Notes: a model not told the origin generated them from the sequence alone. Shown: positions 24,119-33,080, counted from the first letter of the stretch. The stretch is DNA of 38,899 nucleotides from Candidatus Bathyarchaeota archaeon (GCA_030608565.1 JAUWDY010000017.1:1-38899); one strand, 5' to 3'. Numbers and translations are program-made.

Positions 24119-24227
24119 GTCAACTCCATCCCTTTGGAAATAGGGTTATCATTCTTGACTCTAACTGCTTTTAAGCTTATCTTGCATATTTTCATACCAA
24201 TGCGAGTGCAGGGGGTTTGTTAAAAGG

Positions 24228-24312
24228 TGCGGGGGGTGGGATTCGAACCCACGAACCCCTACGGGACAGCCGCCTCAGGGCTGCGCCTTTAACCTGGCTT
24301 GGCAACCCCCGC
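24228..24312 (-). tRNA. tRNA-Leu (anticodon GAG)
   Basis: A complete class II tRNA on the minus strand: acceptor GCGGGGG/CCCCCGC, D arm GCC-AAGCCAGGTTAAA-GGC, anticodon arm CAGCC-CTGAGGC-GGCTG (anticodon GAG, reads CUC/CUU), long variable arm TCCCGTAGGGG, and T arm GTGGG-TTCGAAT-CCCAC, with discriminator A. All stems pair without mismatch and there is no intron. CCA is not encoded. It is 85 nt long, normal for tRNA-Leu. Confidence 0.93.
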
Positions 24313-24909
24313 TTGAGCTAAAATATCTACCTGCTCGCTTTCAATTAAATCTTATCTGTATCTGTAAGCCCCTTTAAATCACTCCGAAATTTAATTTATT
24401 ATTGTTAAAAAACAGTAGAGATAACCATCCAACGCCGAGGTATGTGCACACAAAAACGGCATTTCGCCATTGTAAGAATCGACCTGAACGCGTGTGGAAA
24501 AACGGCTCTTCAAAGCCGACTACCCCTTAGGTAGAGAAAATTGCGGTTAAGGAGCACGCACGCTTGCAACATAACATGAAAACCTGCATTCTCCAATAGG
24601 GCTATCGTCGATTACAACCTTTTCCAGCCTTTTCCCATCTTTCTGCATCTTTTCCCATCGATTCCTATCGTGGGATAAACCGTTTTCAAGCTTATTTTCA
24701 AAAAACCAACACGAAACAAGCTTTGTGAAAAACTAAAAAAATTATAGGGGGGGTCTAAAGAGAGACACACACAAACAACATAACAAAAACCTCAACCAAA
24801 CCAGCATCCGACAACTTACCCAATTGAATACTGAATCAGAACGAAAAAAGCAACGTTAATAAGAACATGGACAGCCTAGTAACTAAGAAATGCGGCCTGG
24901 TGAAAGAAC
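24313..24909. other. 597-bp gene-free region with several hairpins; possible structured RNA
   Basis: No frame with coding character was found. A partial CCATCCAAC repeat lies at about 24425-24433. Two adjacent hairpins follow: CGGCT/AGCCG (24503-24518) and CTACC/GGTAG (24520-24534). Around 24620-24680 CTTTTCCCATC occurs twice in T/C-rich DNA, ending in CCCATCGAT-TCCT-ATCG-TGGG. From 24765 to 24830 the plus strand is A/C-rich, just before the membrane-protein gene at 24910. The paired hairpins could be a small non-coding RNA, but the sequence does not match a class I know. Confidence 0.35.
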
Positions 24910-25740
24910 ATGTCATCTGAGAAACATTGGAAACGCCTACTCTTCAAATGGACCGCACGGAAAGGACTCACAGCAACACTGTTATTCCTTGCATTAACAC
25001 TCTTCATCGAATACCTCGTAGTCTACCTTTTCACATCTTTCGGTTTAACTGATACATTTCTATTCACCGGCTTGCCTATCAGCCCACTATTCCATCTCCT
25101 ACCACTAGGCGTAACCGTCGTCCTCGTCTCAAGCTGGATGTACCTCACAAAACACATAGCCGCAGTACCCCAAAAAAAATCGCCAACCAAACCCAAAAGA
25201 CAACGCCCGAGAACGCGAAAAATACGGTTCAAATCAATTAAACGCTTTTTCAAAAAGATAAACAGAAAATTCGAATGGATAAATCGAGCAATCGAATCTT
25301 TCTATCAACTCCATTTCGCAAAAGCAACCGTCAAAAGCACAACAACCATTATCGGAGTATTTCTAGTCTCTATTCTCACGTTACATACTGTAGGATCCCC
25401 AAACTTCATCTACGAAGTCGTCACGGGATTTTACAAGACAAACCCCTCATTCCATGGATTTGTGCTAAAAACATTCGAGACAACCCAAGGAATAGGACAA
25501 ACCTTGACTCCATTAGGATGGATCGGATCAACCATAAACAACGCGTTACTAGCGATGGCCCCAAGTTTCAGAAACGCTCTCGAAGGCTTCGGAACATCCA
25601 TAACAGGACCAATGGTCACACTTGACCTCGTGTGGAAGTACGCCATTTGCCAAAACATTGCAGCATGGGCTTCCGCGTTGACAGCATTAGCGTATGGACA
25701 GTATACATCCCACCCGTATCGGCGCTACAAGAGACGATAA
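24910..25740 (+). CDS. Membrane protein with a basic central loop, function unknown
   Basis: A 276-residue protein with two N-terminal membrane helices (about residues 18-45 and 55-82) and a strongly basic loop of about 50 residues (KKSPTKPKRQRPRTRKIRFKSIKRFFKK) that should face the cytoplasm. A helix at about 140-165 and a weaker C-terminal region follow. The C-terminus is basic and Tyr/Arg-rich. No enzyme motif is visible. GGTGA sits 8 nt before the ATG. An alternative frame of 116 codons inside it has poor coding character and is taken as a shadow. Family not recognised. Confidence 0.6.
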   Translation: MSSEKHWKRLLFKWTARKGLTATLLFLALTLFIEYLVVYLFTSFGLTDTFLFTGLPISPLFHLLPLGVTVVLVSSWMYLTKHIAAVPQKKSPTKPKRQRPRTRKIRFKSIKRFFKKINRKFEWINRAIESFYQLHFAKATVKSTTTIIGVFLVSILTLHTVGSPNFIYEVVTGFYKTNPSFHGFVLKTFETTQGIGQTLTPLGWIGSTINNALLAMAPSFRNALEGFGTSITGPMVTLDLVWKYAICQNIAAWASALTALAYGQYTSHPYRRYKRR

Positions 25741-25809
25741 ACACTTTCTTAACCGAGCAGTTATCAACGTGTGTGCTGTGCAAAGGTCAATAGGATCGTC
25801 GGTGATTGA

Positions 25810-25965
25810 ATGGCTGATCGACCCAGATTTGGCCCAGCAGGAACCCCATTAGCGCTCAAGAAACTCAAAAGCTCAATCGAGGATGTATGTATGCTTGAGA
25901 GACCAGTTTTGACTTTCAGCCTTGCAGACAGAAAATTTTCCAAACGACAGAAAATCTCTATTTAA
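25810..25965 (+). pseudogene. Truncated remnant of a TIM-barrel (endonuclease IV/sugar isomerase-like) gene
   Basis: A 51-codon ORF encodes MADRPRFGPAGTPLALKKLK followed by SSIEDVCML and then unrelated residues. The PRFGPAGtPl start is the beginning of archaeal xylose-isomerase-like TIM-barrel proteins related to endonuclease IV, which run to about 280 residues. Only the first 25-30 residues are recognisable, so this is a 5' fragment left by a deletion. GGTGATTG precedes the ATG. The recognition rests on a short motif and needs a search. Confidence 0.4.
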
Positions 25966-25967
25966 AT
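25959..25967 (+). promoter_or_regulatory. TATA box of the moeA pair
   Basis: TATTTAAAT lies 26-34 nt before the ATG at 25993, the normal archaeal spacing. The transcript would have almost no leader. It overlaps the end of the truncated TIM-barrel frame. Confidence 0.6.
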
Positions 25968-25992
25968 CTGAGAGTGATTAACATCTTGTCAT

Positions 25993-27255
25993 ATGTTTGG
26001 TGAACTAAACTTGGCTCGGCTCAAAGGATTTGAAAAACTCACAAGCATCGACAACGCGCGTTCTACCTTTCTAAAGAAACTAAAGTTGGAAAAGCTGCAG
26101 TCTGTACAGATTCCCACTAGTATGGCTCTGGGACGCGTCACGGCTGAAAACGTTGTGGCTGAGAATGACCTACCTCCATTCGACCGCTCCGCCGTAGACG
26201 GCTACGCTGTGAAAGCTAAAAGCACTTTCGAAGCATCCCAATTTAACCCAAGGACCCTCAAACTTACCAAAAACAATAAACTCGGTGAAAATGAAGCAAG
26301 GGAGATATGGACAGGAAACCCACTTCCAAAAGGCGCCGATGCAGTAGTTATGTTGGAGTACACGAAGACAAGGCAGAATAAAATCGAAGTGTGGACACCG
26401 GTTACTCCAAGCAAAAACGTTTCCAAAAAAGGAGAAGACGTAAAAAAAGGAGACATTGCAATTAGATCAGGAACACGATTAAAACCTCACCACGTAGGTT
26501 TGCTAGCAGCTCTAGGAAAAATGCATGTCCGTGTTGTAAAAAAACCTAAAGTTGCCCTTCTCTCCACGGGAAACGAACTCGTGGAGCTAGGCCGCAAACC
26601 TGAGCTGAGCCAAGTAGTAGATGCAAACCGCTTAATCCTTTCATGCATGTGCCAAGAACTCGGCGCAGAACCCCTAGACCTCGGCATAGCAAAAGATAAC
26701 CTAAACGAAATCGACGCAAAAATTCATGAAGGAATAGGAAAAGCAGACATACTTCTTACCACCGGAGGAACAAGCATCGGATATACAGATGTCGTTCCCG
26801 CCGCTGTAAATCAGATAGAAACCCCTGGAGTGATCGTGCATGGGATAGCCATGCGCCCGGGTATGCCAACGGCCTTGGCTGTTCTTTGCGGCAAGCCTGT
26901 TATCCTCTTGTCTGGAAACCCGGTGGCGGCTATGATCGGCTTTGAAGTATTCGCCCGACCGCTCATCCTCAAATTGTTAGGAATCAAATATGAACCCAGA
27001 CCCATGCTTGAAGCAGAGTTAACCCAAAAAGTTCCCTCAGCACTGGGAAGACGAGTCTTCCTGAGAGTTCAAGTTTTTAAAAGAGAGGACAAGTTTTTCG
27101 CAGAGCCTGTACGAATAAAAGGTGCAGGCATCATTTCAACCATGACAAAGGCAAATGGATACGTGATAGTTCCTGAGGACCGTGAGGGGCTCGACGAGGG
27201 CGAATCCGTTACCGTGCATCTCTTTGACAAAATTGGAGAAGCTCAACATGTTTAG
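25993..27255 (+). CDS. moeA: Molybdopterin molybdenumtransferase, copy 1
   Basis: A 420-residue protein with all MoeA blocks: NDLPPFDRSAVDGYAVKA (about 57-74), GADAVVMLEYT, the central LLSTGNELVELG and LTTGGTSIGYTDVVP, the catalytic GIAMRPGMPTALAV, and LLSGNPVAAMIGFEVF, then the C-terminal beta-barrel domain IV. MoeA inserts molybdate or tungstate into adenylylated molybdopterin. The motif-III-like LSGNP reads GNP here, whereas the next gene has GHP, so the two copies are not identical in the metal-site region. Archaea often carry two MoeA proteins; one may prefer tungsten. It overlaps the second copy by 8 nt, so the pair is a translationally coupled operon. Confidence 0.93.
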   Translation: MFGELNLARLKGFEKLTSIDNARSTFLKKLKLEKLQSVQIPTSMALGRVTAENVVAENDLPPFDRSAVDGYAVKAKSTFEASQFNPRTLKLTKNNKLGENEAREIWTGNPLPKGADAVVMLEYTKTRQNKIEVWTPVTPSKNVSKKGEDVKKGDIAIRSGTRLKPHHVGLLAALGKMHVRVVKKPKVALLSTGNELVELGRKPELSQVVDANRLILSCMCQELGAEPLDLGIAKDNLNEIDAKIHEGIGKADILLTTGGTSIGYTDVVPAAVNQIETPGVIVHGIAMRPGMPTALAVLCGKPVILLSGNPVAAMIGFEVFARPLILKLLGIKYEPRPMLEAELTQKVPSALGRRVFLRVQVFKREDKFFAEPVRIKGAGIISTMTKANGYVIVPEDREGLDEGESVTVHLFDKIGEAQHV

Positions 27256-28504
27256 AAAATTAGTCTCTTTCCATGAAGCAAAACAGATTCTCAAGCGAAA
27301 TTTTTCACCCAAACCAGTTGGGTTGGAGAAGGTCTTTCTGTCTAAGGCGCACAACCGTATTTTAGCTAAAGACATTCTGTCGCCAATAGATGTTCCACCT
27401 TTCGACCGATCGACGGTTGATGGCTATGCCGTGAAAGCCGCAGACACGTTTGGCGCAGACGAGGACCACCCTATAACACTGAAGCTTTGCGGACATGTAA
27501 CCATAGGTGTGCCTCCCAGTGTTGTGGTGGAAAAGGAAACAACAGTTGAAACTGTTACTGGGGCACCTTTGCCGAAGGGCGCTGACGCAGTTGTCATGTT
27601 GGAGTATGTGATTCGAAGAGGAAACAGCGTTTCTATGCATCGCCCGGTTTCGAAGGGGGAAAACGTGATGAAAGCGGGCTCCGACATTGAGAAGGAAAAA
27701 ACCGTTTTAAAGAAAGGTCAAACATTGTCTTCTCGTGAAATAGGTGTTTTAGCAGCACTTGGTTTGACTCAGGTTGAAGTATATAAACGGCCGAAAGTCG
27801 CGATTCTCTCTACCGGTGAAGAAATCGTTGAGCCAGGGAAGCCTCTTCCTCCCGTAAAAATTTACGACATTAACGCTCATACACTGAGTGCCGCGGTTCT
27901 AGAGTGCGGTGGGGAGCCCATCAACCTGGGAATCATCCTAGATAATATAAACCAGCTTAAAGCGGCGCTTAAGAAAGCGTTGGATTTGGCTGATATTGTG
28001 GTCACTTCTGGAGGAGTTTCAGTGGGACCAAAGGATATTGTTCCTGAAGTGCTGGATACGTTGGGGGCGCCCGGCATCATCGTTTGCGGAATAGCCGTGA
28101 AGCCTGGAAAACCCACAACCATCGCAATGATTAACGAAAAACTGGTTTTCTCTCTGCCCGGGCACCCCACATCTTCTCTCTTAATGTTCTACCTGATTGT
28201 CCGTCCCATCCTATTCCAGATGACTGGAATACACGAAAAAGCTCCGCTTACGCTCAAAGCTACAGCAGCAACGAAAATGTTTCCTGCAAGAGGCCGTAGA
28301 ACATTTGTTATGGTAATCCTCACCTACAACAAATCAGGTAAGCTGCTTGCTTCGCCGGTTTCTTTAGGACTATCTGGTGCAATAACAACATTGGCAAAGG
28401 CTGATGGATTCGTTGAAATCGAAGAGAAAAAACAGTTCATCGACGCTGGAGAAGAAGTTATGGTATATTTGTTCAAGCCCAAAAATTGGTTAGAAAGTGT
28501 ATAG
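27248..28504 (+). CDS. moeA: Molybdopterin molybdenumtransferase, copy 2
   Basis: A 418-residue protein starting MFRKLVSFHEAKQIL at 27248, inside the end of copy 1, with GGAG about 8 nt upstream. An earlier in-frame start at 27182 would lie deep in copy 1 and is rejected. The same MoeA blocks are present: IDVPPFDRSTVDGYAVKA, GADAVVMLEYV, ILSTGEEIVEPG, VTSGGVSVGPKDIVPEVL, GIAVKPGKPTTIAM and FSLPGHPTSSLLMFYLI. It differs from copy 1 by GEE, GGVSVG and GHP, which is the more common bacterial-type form. Together they would mature Mo or W cofactors for oxidoreductases encoded elsewhere. Confidence 0.93.
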   Translation: MFRKLVSFHEAKQILKRNFSPKPVGLEKVFLSKAHNRILAKDILSPIDVPPFDRSTVDGYAVKAADTFGADEDHPITLKLCGHVTIGVPPSVVVEKETTVETVTGAPLPKGADAVVMLEYVIRRGNSVSMHRPVSKGENVMKAGSDIEKEKTVLKKGQTLSSREIGVLAALGLTQVEVYKRPKVAILSTGEEIVEPGKPLPPVKIYDINAHTLSAAVLECGGEPINLGIILDNINQLKAALKKALDLADIVVTSGGVSVGPKDIVPEVLDTLGAPGIIVCGIAVKPGKPTTIAMINEKLVFSLPGHPTSSLLMFYLIVRPILFQMTGIHEKAPLTLKATAATKMFPARGRRTFVMVILTYNKSGKLLASPVSLGLSGAITTLAKADGFVEIEEKKQFIDAGEEVMVYLFKPKNWLESV

Positions 28505-28517
28505 TCAGACTATTTGC

Positions 28518-28898
28518 CTATTGAAAATTTTCCCTCTTAGCCGCCACGTATAATAAAGCGGCAAACAATCCGATCATGTACCCGATCAATGTTAGGTTTA
28601 CTAGAGATGTTTCTAAACTTGAAAAAAACGGTTCTACCATAATCGAGTGATAGAGCAGAGGTGCACTGAAGGCTGTTCCCAGAAAGAAAAGAATAATCGT
28701 AAGCAGAACTGCCCATTTTTTCATTCTAAACAGACCATAGGCTGTTATCAAGCTTAGAAATGCCAGAACCACCATGTGTGGTATTGTAAAGTTAGAGAGC
28801 ACTAAAATGGAAATGATCGCTACTCCTACAATTGCATAAAAAATGGAAAACACTGCTACTCCTAGGCTTTCCACCTTAAGCTTCGATTTCAACGCCAT
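28518..28898 (-). CDS. Small four-span membrane protein
   Basis: A 126-residue protein with four hydrophobic helices (about residues 14-34, 40-57, 62-82 and 98-118). Helix 3 starts with the FRMKKWAVLLTIILFFLG pattern common in small archaeal membrane proteins of unknown role. GAGGTC lies upstream of the ATG. It converges on the second moeA gene with a gap of 13 bases and is not part of that operon. Confidence 0.6.
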   Translation of the reverse strand: MALKSKLKVESLGVAVFSIFYAIVGVAIISILVLSNFTIPHMVVLAFLSLITAYGLFRMKKWAVLLTIILFFLGTAFSAPLLYHSIMVEPFFSSLETSLVNLTLIGYMIGLFAALLYVAAKRENFQ

Positions 28899-29047
28899 TC
28901 TGCAGACCTCTTTAAACTATCGTTGCGACTTATTAGAGCGATAAATCAACTGCCATTGTGTAGCTGACAAATATATGTCTATCGAATGTTAATCAGGATT
29001 TGGACATTATAGAGCGCCCCAGAAGAAGATTCCTCCTAATGGTGTGC

Positions 29048-30385
29048 TTATGATTTTTGCTTCGTTCTTCTCTTTGACCTTGCTTTTGTTTCGGGTTTCC
29101 TTAATGCGAAGTAAACTGTTGTTGCCCCAAGAATTACTGTTGTTGTTATAAAAACGTACATTAAATTCCTGACATTGTTCAATTCATTTATGATAGGTTC
29201 TTGTCCCAATTGCAGTTCATCATAGTCCGCTTGTAAGCTGTTGTAAGACGTTAACAGATCGTTATACGTGGAGTTCAGACTAGTATATTGCCCCTGTAAT
29301 TCATTGTAGCTTGTCGTAAGAGAGTCAAAACTGTTTTGAAGTAAAGTGTGATTCTGGGCAAGTTCATAGTAAGTCAGGTTGAGCAAATTGTAGTTGGATT
29401 GAAGTTCCAAATAATCGCTTAATAATTCATGATAATTTAAGTTCAAGTCTTGGTAATCTGCTAAAAGAGCGTTATACGCTTCCAGCAACTCATAATACAA
29501 AGGAGTAATCGGAGTCATCAACGGGTAATCGTCCTCATTGTGAGCATCAATAAAGTAAGGATTATCGCCAATTCCATCACTTCCAGTCTCATTCTGAGAT
29601 GCGCCACTATAGAGATCTACACCAGCATAATCACTCCAATAATTACCTCCAGAAGGATAACCATCATCCCAAACATTAGCATACACGGACATGGAGATAT
29701 GCACCTGCTGCGTGTTCTCTATGAAGCTGTTGTGGTAGAATCTATTGTCCGATGCACTGATAACCCAGATCCCACGGGCGTTGTTCATTATCTCGTTTCC
29801 AGAGAGAGTGTTGTCAGAAGAGTCAGCATCTATTACGATCCCAGAAATACTGCTATTTGCGATGATATTTTCGGAGAGAGTATTATTGGAAGCCCAGATC
29901 CACACGCCATACGTATTGCTTTCAACTGTGTCCTCAGATATGATGTTGTTTAAAGAATTTTGTATCCAGATGCCACACCAATTATCTTTTATGTTACTTC
30001 CGAAGACATTGTTGTTGGAAGATTGCTCGAGCCGTATGCCATATTGGAATCCTTCGATTTCCATGTTCTTGATTGTTACATTGCTTACGCTTGTTAAATT
30101 CATTCCAACTCCAGTGCCAATCCACGAAAGCGTGTGGCCTGATCCATCAACTATGATGTTATCTCTCTGAATAACAACCCGCCCAGCAATATTGCCGGCA
30201 AATGTGTAGGTAACATTGTCTATCGTGGAGATTGCTGGGCTTGGAGGATCAACACTACCATCAGCCCTAATATAAACAATATCGATCACCGCCTCAACTA
30301 TCTGAATGTTCATGACTAATTCCATTAGAAACACTGTGGATAACAAACACAAAATCGTGAAAGAGGTTAAAACATGTTTATTCAT
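29048..30385 (-). CDS. Secreted, membrane-anchored beta-helix/coiled-coil surface protein (NosD-like)
   Basis: A 445-residue protein with an N-terminal signal segment (HVLTSFTILCLLSTVFLMELV), then right-handed beta-helix repeats. N-containing rungs such as NNVFGSNIKDN, NTYGVWIWASNNTLSENII and DNTLSGNEIMNN end in the cap GGNYWSDYAGVDLY...DGIGDNPYFID...DYPLM, a NosD/PbH1 hallmark. About 100 residues of coiled coil follow, with Y and L in heptads (YNELQGQYTSLNSTYNDL), and then a C-terminal membrane helix and a basic tail. It would stand out from the cell on a stalk. The start at 30385 is chosen because AAGGATGAT fits as its ribosome-binding site; 30394 is the alternative. Confidence 0.85.
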   Translation of the reverse strand: MNKHVLTSFTILCLLSTVFLMELVMNIQIVEAVIDIVYIRADGSVDPPSPAISTIDNVTYTFAGNIAGRVVIQRDNIIVDGSGHTLSWIGTGVGMNLTSVSNVTIKNMEIEGFQYGIRLEQSSNNNVFGSNIKDNWCGIWIQNSLNNIISEDTVESNTYGVWIWASNNTLSENIIANSSISGIVIDADSSDNTLSGNEIMNNARGIWVISASDNRFYHNSFIENTQQVHISMSVYANVWDDGYPSGGNYWSDYAGVDLYSGASQNETGSDGIGDNPYFIDAHNEDDYPLMTPITPLYYELLEAYNALLADYQDLNLNYHELLSDYLELQSNYNLLNLTYYELAQNHTLLQNSFDSLTTSYNELQGQYTSLNSTYNDLLTSYNSLQADYDELQLGQEPIINELNNVRNLMYVFITTTVILGATTVYFALRKPETKARSKRRTKQKS

Positions 30386-30694
30386 TTCAATCATCCTTTA
30401 CATCATTAGTCACTTCGCTTTTAGAATTTACGGAAAAATTTCTGATAATTGTATTCCAAAACATTGCACACAATTATTGGTTCTCTAAATCATGATTACA
30501 CGCTTTTTGTGTTCATTCGCTTCCCGAGTAGTTCCTACTAATCACATTCAACCAGACTTCTATGGGAGTTAGTTCAGGTAGTCTTCGTAGATTTTGTAGA
30601 TGAATCCATATAGTAAATTAATTTCGCAACAAACAAGCAAAAACATTTACAGCCAACGGTTCACATAACAAAATTTCAGGAGGATAACATAACT
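30386..30694. other. Divergent promoter region between the surface protein and agmatinase
   Basis: This 309-bp gap holds both promoters. ATAATTGT at 30445-30452 and ACAATTAT at 30470-30477 form an 8-bp inverted repeat with a 17-bp spacer, upstream of the surface-protein gene, and could be an operator. The agmatinase side has an AT-rich TAAATTAAT near 30612-30620 and an AGGAGG at 30677-30682. The RNA leader between them is A/C-rich. No further gene is seen. Confidence 0.4.
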
Positions 30695-31585
30695 ATGAGC
30701 TATCGTGAGCTTTTCGCTTCGCCATCTCCTGTTTTCGGCGGCAGCCTGAAAGCATTTGAGGAAGCTGACTACGCCGTTCTGGGGGTTCCATTTGACGCAA
30801 CCAGCACGTATCGCTCTGGAGCTAGATTTGCACCATTAGCCATCAGAGAAGCCTCACTCAACATCGAGACCTACAGCTTCAGAACAGACGTGGACATTGA
30901 AGACGTAAAGATCCATGACATGGGAGACCTTAACATCGTCGGGAGGGTTGACGAAACTCTAAAACGATTAGAAATGGTCGCAAAAGAGCTTCTGAACGCC
31001 AAGAAAACACCTGTCGTCATTGGTGGCGAACATACCATCGCCTTAGGTGTGATGCAAGGTGTTGGCAAGAACACTGCCATAGTGAGTTTCGATGCTCATT
31101 TAGACCTGCGCAACGAATACATGGGGCGAACCGTGTCGCATACTACATTTATGCGGAGGCTCAACGAGCAGGTCAGACCACTGAAAATTCTGGAAATTGG
31201 CACTCGGGCGGTGTGTAAGGAAGAACTCGAATACGCCGAGAAATCTAACATCGAATTTTTCACTGTTCAACAAATTAGGAAAGATGGCATCGAAAAGACA
31301 GCCCATGCTGCCAAGAAGCTTCTTGCTGACTGTGAAAAAATCTATCTAACAATCGACATGGACGTTCTGGACCCTGCTTTCGCACCGGCGGTTCAAAACC
31401 CTGAGCCTGATGGGCTGGACATGCACACACTTCTGGATATGTTGTGTAAGGTGTGCGACCATAGGGTAGTCGCCTTTGATTTGGTTGAAGTCGCACCTCA
31501 CTATGATAATGGCGTAACTGCTATTCAGGCTGCAAAAACCATGTTTGAAGTGTTATGTTGCATAGAAAAGACACGAAAAAGCTAG
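30695..31585 (+). CDS. speB: Agmatinase (ureohydrolase family)
   Basis: A 296-residue ureohydrolase with all six manganese ligands: H113 in GGEHT, D133, H135 and D137 in SFDAHLD, and D221 and D223 in IDMDVLDPAFAP. Agmatinase converts agmatine to putrescine and urea; in archaea it serves polyamine synthesis. The family also contains arginase and guanidinobutyrase, and by sequence inspection alone the substrate is likely but not certain. An AGGAGG lies 11 nt before the ATG. It is monocistronic, convergent with the RNA methyltransferase gene with a gap of 28 bases. Length is normal. Confidence 0.88.
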   Translation: MSYRELFASPSPVFGGSLKAFEEADYAVLGVPFDATSTYRSGARFAPLAIREASLNIETYSFRTDVDIEDVKIHDMGDLNIVGRVDETLKRLEMVAKELLNAKKTPVVIGGEHTIALGVMQGVGKNTAIVSFDAHLDLRNEYMGRTVSHTTFMRRLNEQVRPLKILEIGTRAVCKEELEYAEKSNIEFFTVQQIRKDGIEKTAHAAKKLLADCEKIYLTIDMDVLDPAFAPAVQNPEPDGLDMHTLLDMLCKVCDHRVVAFDLVEVAPHYDNGVTAIQAAKTMFEVLCCIEKTRKS

Positions 31586-31613
31586 TTTTCGAAATTTGCG
31601 TCTCCAAGGCACA

Positions 31614-32954
31614 TTATGTAGTTTCTTTCAAAAGTTTTGCTACGAAAAACCCATTACACTTGTGAAGGTGGGGGTAAAGCCTTTGGCACGCAGTTTGTCC
31701 TCTCAATCCTGGCAGACCAATCCTCGGCGACGCCTTTACGAGTGTAAACTCTGGGTGCCACTTCAGAAATCTTTCAATCAACATTTCATTCTCCTCAACC
31801 GTAATGCTGCACGTTGAGTAGACGAGATAACCGCCCTCACCTACGTAGTTGCCACATATATTCAACATCTCCCACTGAATCCTCGCCATACTCACTATAG
31901 AACGTCTTGTAAGCCTCCATTTAGCGGAGGGCATCTTGCTAAAAGTGCCAGTGCTAGTACATGGTGGATCCAAAATCACTAGGTCAGCGAGAAGTTTCGT
32001 CGATAGAGGTTTGCGCATGTCAGCAAGCAGTGGAACAGCTATTTTGACGCCCATACGCTTTGTTTCTCGTTTCCAAACTTTCATTCTCCGCTTTGAATAG
32101 TCAAGAGAATAGATTGTGCCCTCATTTTCCATTAGCTGCGCTAAGTAGGTTGTTTTCGCCCCGGGTGCAGCACAAACATCAAGCACTGTCATGCCACGTT
32201 GAGGGTCTGCAACTTCTGGAACGAGGCAACTGGCTTTGTCTTGGATGTAAAAAAATCCGTCATGAAAACTTTGCGTTCTTATGAGTGGCTGTTTGTTTTT
32301 TATCACCTTATAGGTGTGCTTTAGTCTCGGCACTTTTTCTAGAGTAATGCCGTCTTTCTCTATCTTGCTAAGTAAGGTTTCTTCCGTCGCTTTCAGCGTG
32401 TTTATTCTAATATACGTGGGCGTAATTTCCATGGAGTCCTCTAAATATTTCAACGCCTCCATTCTTCCAAGCAGTCGAAAGCAGTATTTTACAAACCATG
32501 TAGGATGACAGGTTAACAATCCCACTTTCTCTTCATCACTTATTCCTTTCACAACATCATCAATACCAATACTGAGTATCTCACCAAGCGTTTCTTCGAC
32601 CCTTTGTAGTTCACGCCAGCCTAAAATTGAACGCCCAATTCGCGCTATCCTCACTGCCTTCTCAAAACCGGTATGCACTATCTTTGTCTCATACGTGTAC
32701 AAACGAAGAAAAGCTCGTAGGCCAAGCTTAAAATCATTAAGCGACTGTGGTGGCAAAACCGAGTTTATAAGAAAATCAATGAGATTTTTCCTTCGGCCTG
32801 TCTCACACACCAGTTTATGCGCCAACCTGACAGCACTGGAGTCATCTGTTCCCAGCTGTTTTGCTGCTTTGGCCAAAGCTGTACGCTCGCTTATCCTTTG
32901 CAGTTCAACCCAACTCAGTGTTTCGATAGCGAGCGCCCAAGCGTCCAGTAACAC
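31614..32954 (-). CDS. RNA m5C methyltransferase (Nop2/RsmB/NSUN family) with NusB-like N-terminus
   Basis: A 446-residue protein. Residues 1-150 are helical and NusB-like (RTALAKAAKQLG...LKLGLRAFLRLYTYETK). The catalytic part has the AdoMet motif VLDVCAAPGAKTTYLA, then motif IV LVILDPPCTSTGTF with one cysteine, and motif VI LVYSTCSITVEENE with the second cysteine, the two-cysteine chemistry of m5C RNA methyltransferases. It would methylate C5 of a cytosine in rRNA or tRNA; the precise site is not readable. The NusB-like domain is typical of RsmB-type enzymes. It is divergent from polB. Confidence 0.92.
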   Translation of the reverse strand: MLLDAWALAIETLSWVELQRISERTALAKAAKQLGTDDSSAVRLAHKLVCETGRRKNLIDFLINSVLPPQSLNDFKLGLRAFLRLYTYETKIVHTGFEKAVRIARIGRSILGWRELQRVEETLGEILSIGIDDVVKGISDEEKVGLLTCHPTWFVKYCFRLLGRMEALKYLEDSMEITPTYIRINTLKATEETLLSKIEKDGITLEKVPRLKHTYKVIKNKQPLIRTQSFHDGFFYIQDKASCLVPEVADPQRGMTVLDVCAAPGAKTTYLAQLMENEGTIYSLDYSKRRMKVWKRETKRMGVKIAVPLLADMRKPLSTKLLADLVILDPPCTSTGTFSKMPSAKWRLTRRSIVSMARIQWEMLNICGNYVGEGGYLVYSTCSITVEENEMLIERFLKWHPEFTLVKASPRIGLPGLRGQTACQRLYPHLHKCNGFFVAKLLKETT

Positions 32955-33080
32955 TTCAATACCCAGTTAGCAGTGAGGAAATCTTCATAAAAACCTGCTC
33001 CATCATATGTTACCTTTTCCCTATTTTTATTTACAGAATTCAAAAACGAAAGAGATAATCTATGATCAGAGAGTTTTTTA

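Noticed and set aside
24503-24534. tRNA anticodon and variable arms
   Set aside because: With a five-base-pair stem the loop is six bases rather than seven, and no T arm with GTTCRA or matching acceptor strands is nearby.
25275-25625. 116-codon ORF inside the membrane-protein gene
   Set aside because: It is a frame shadow with a composition rich in Arg, Asn and His and no start signal.
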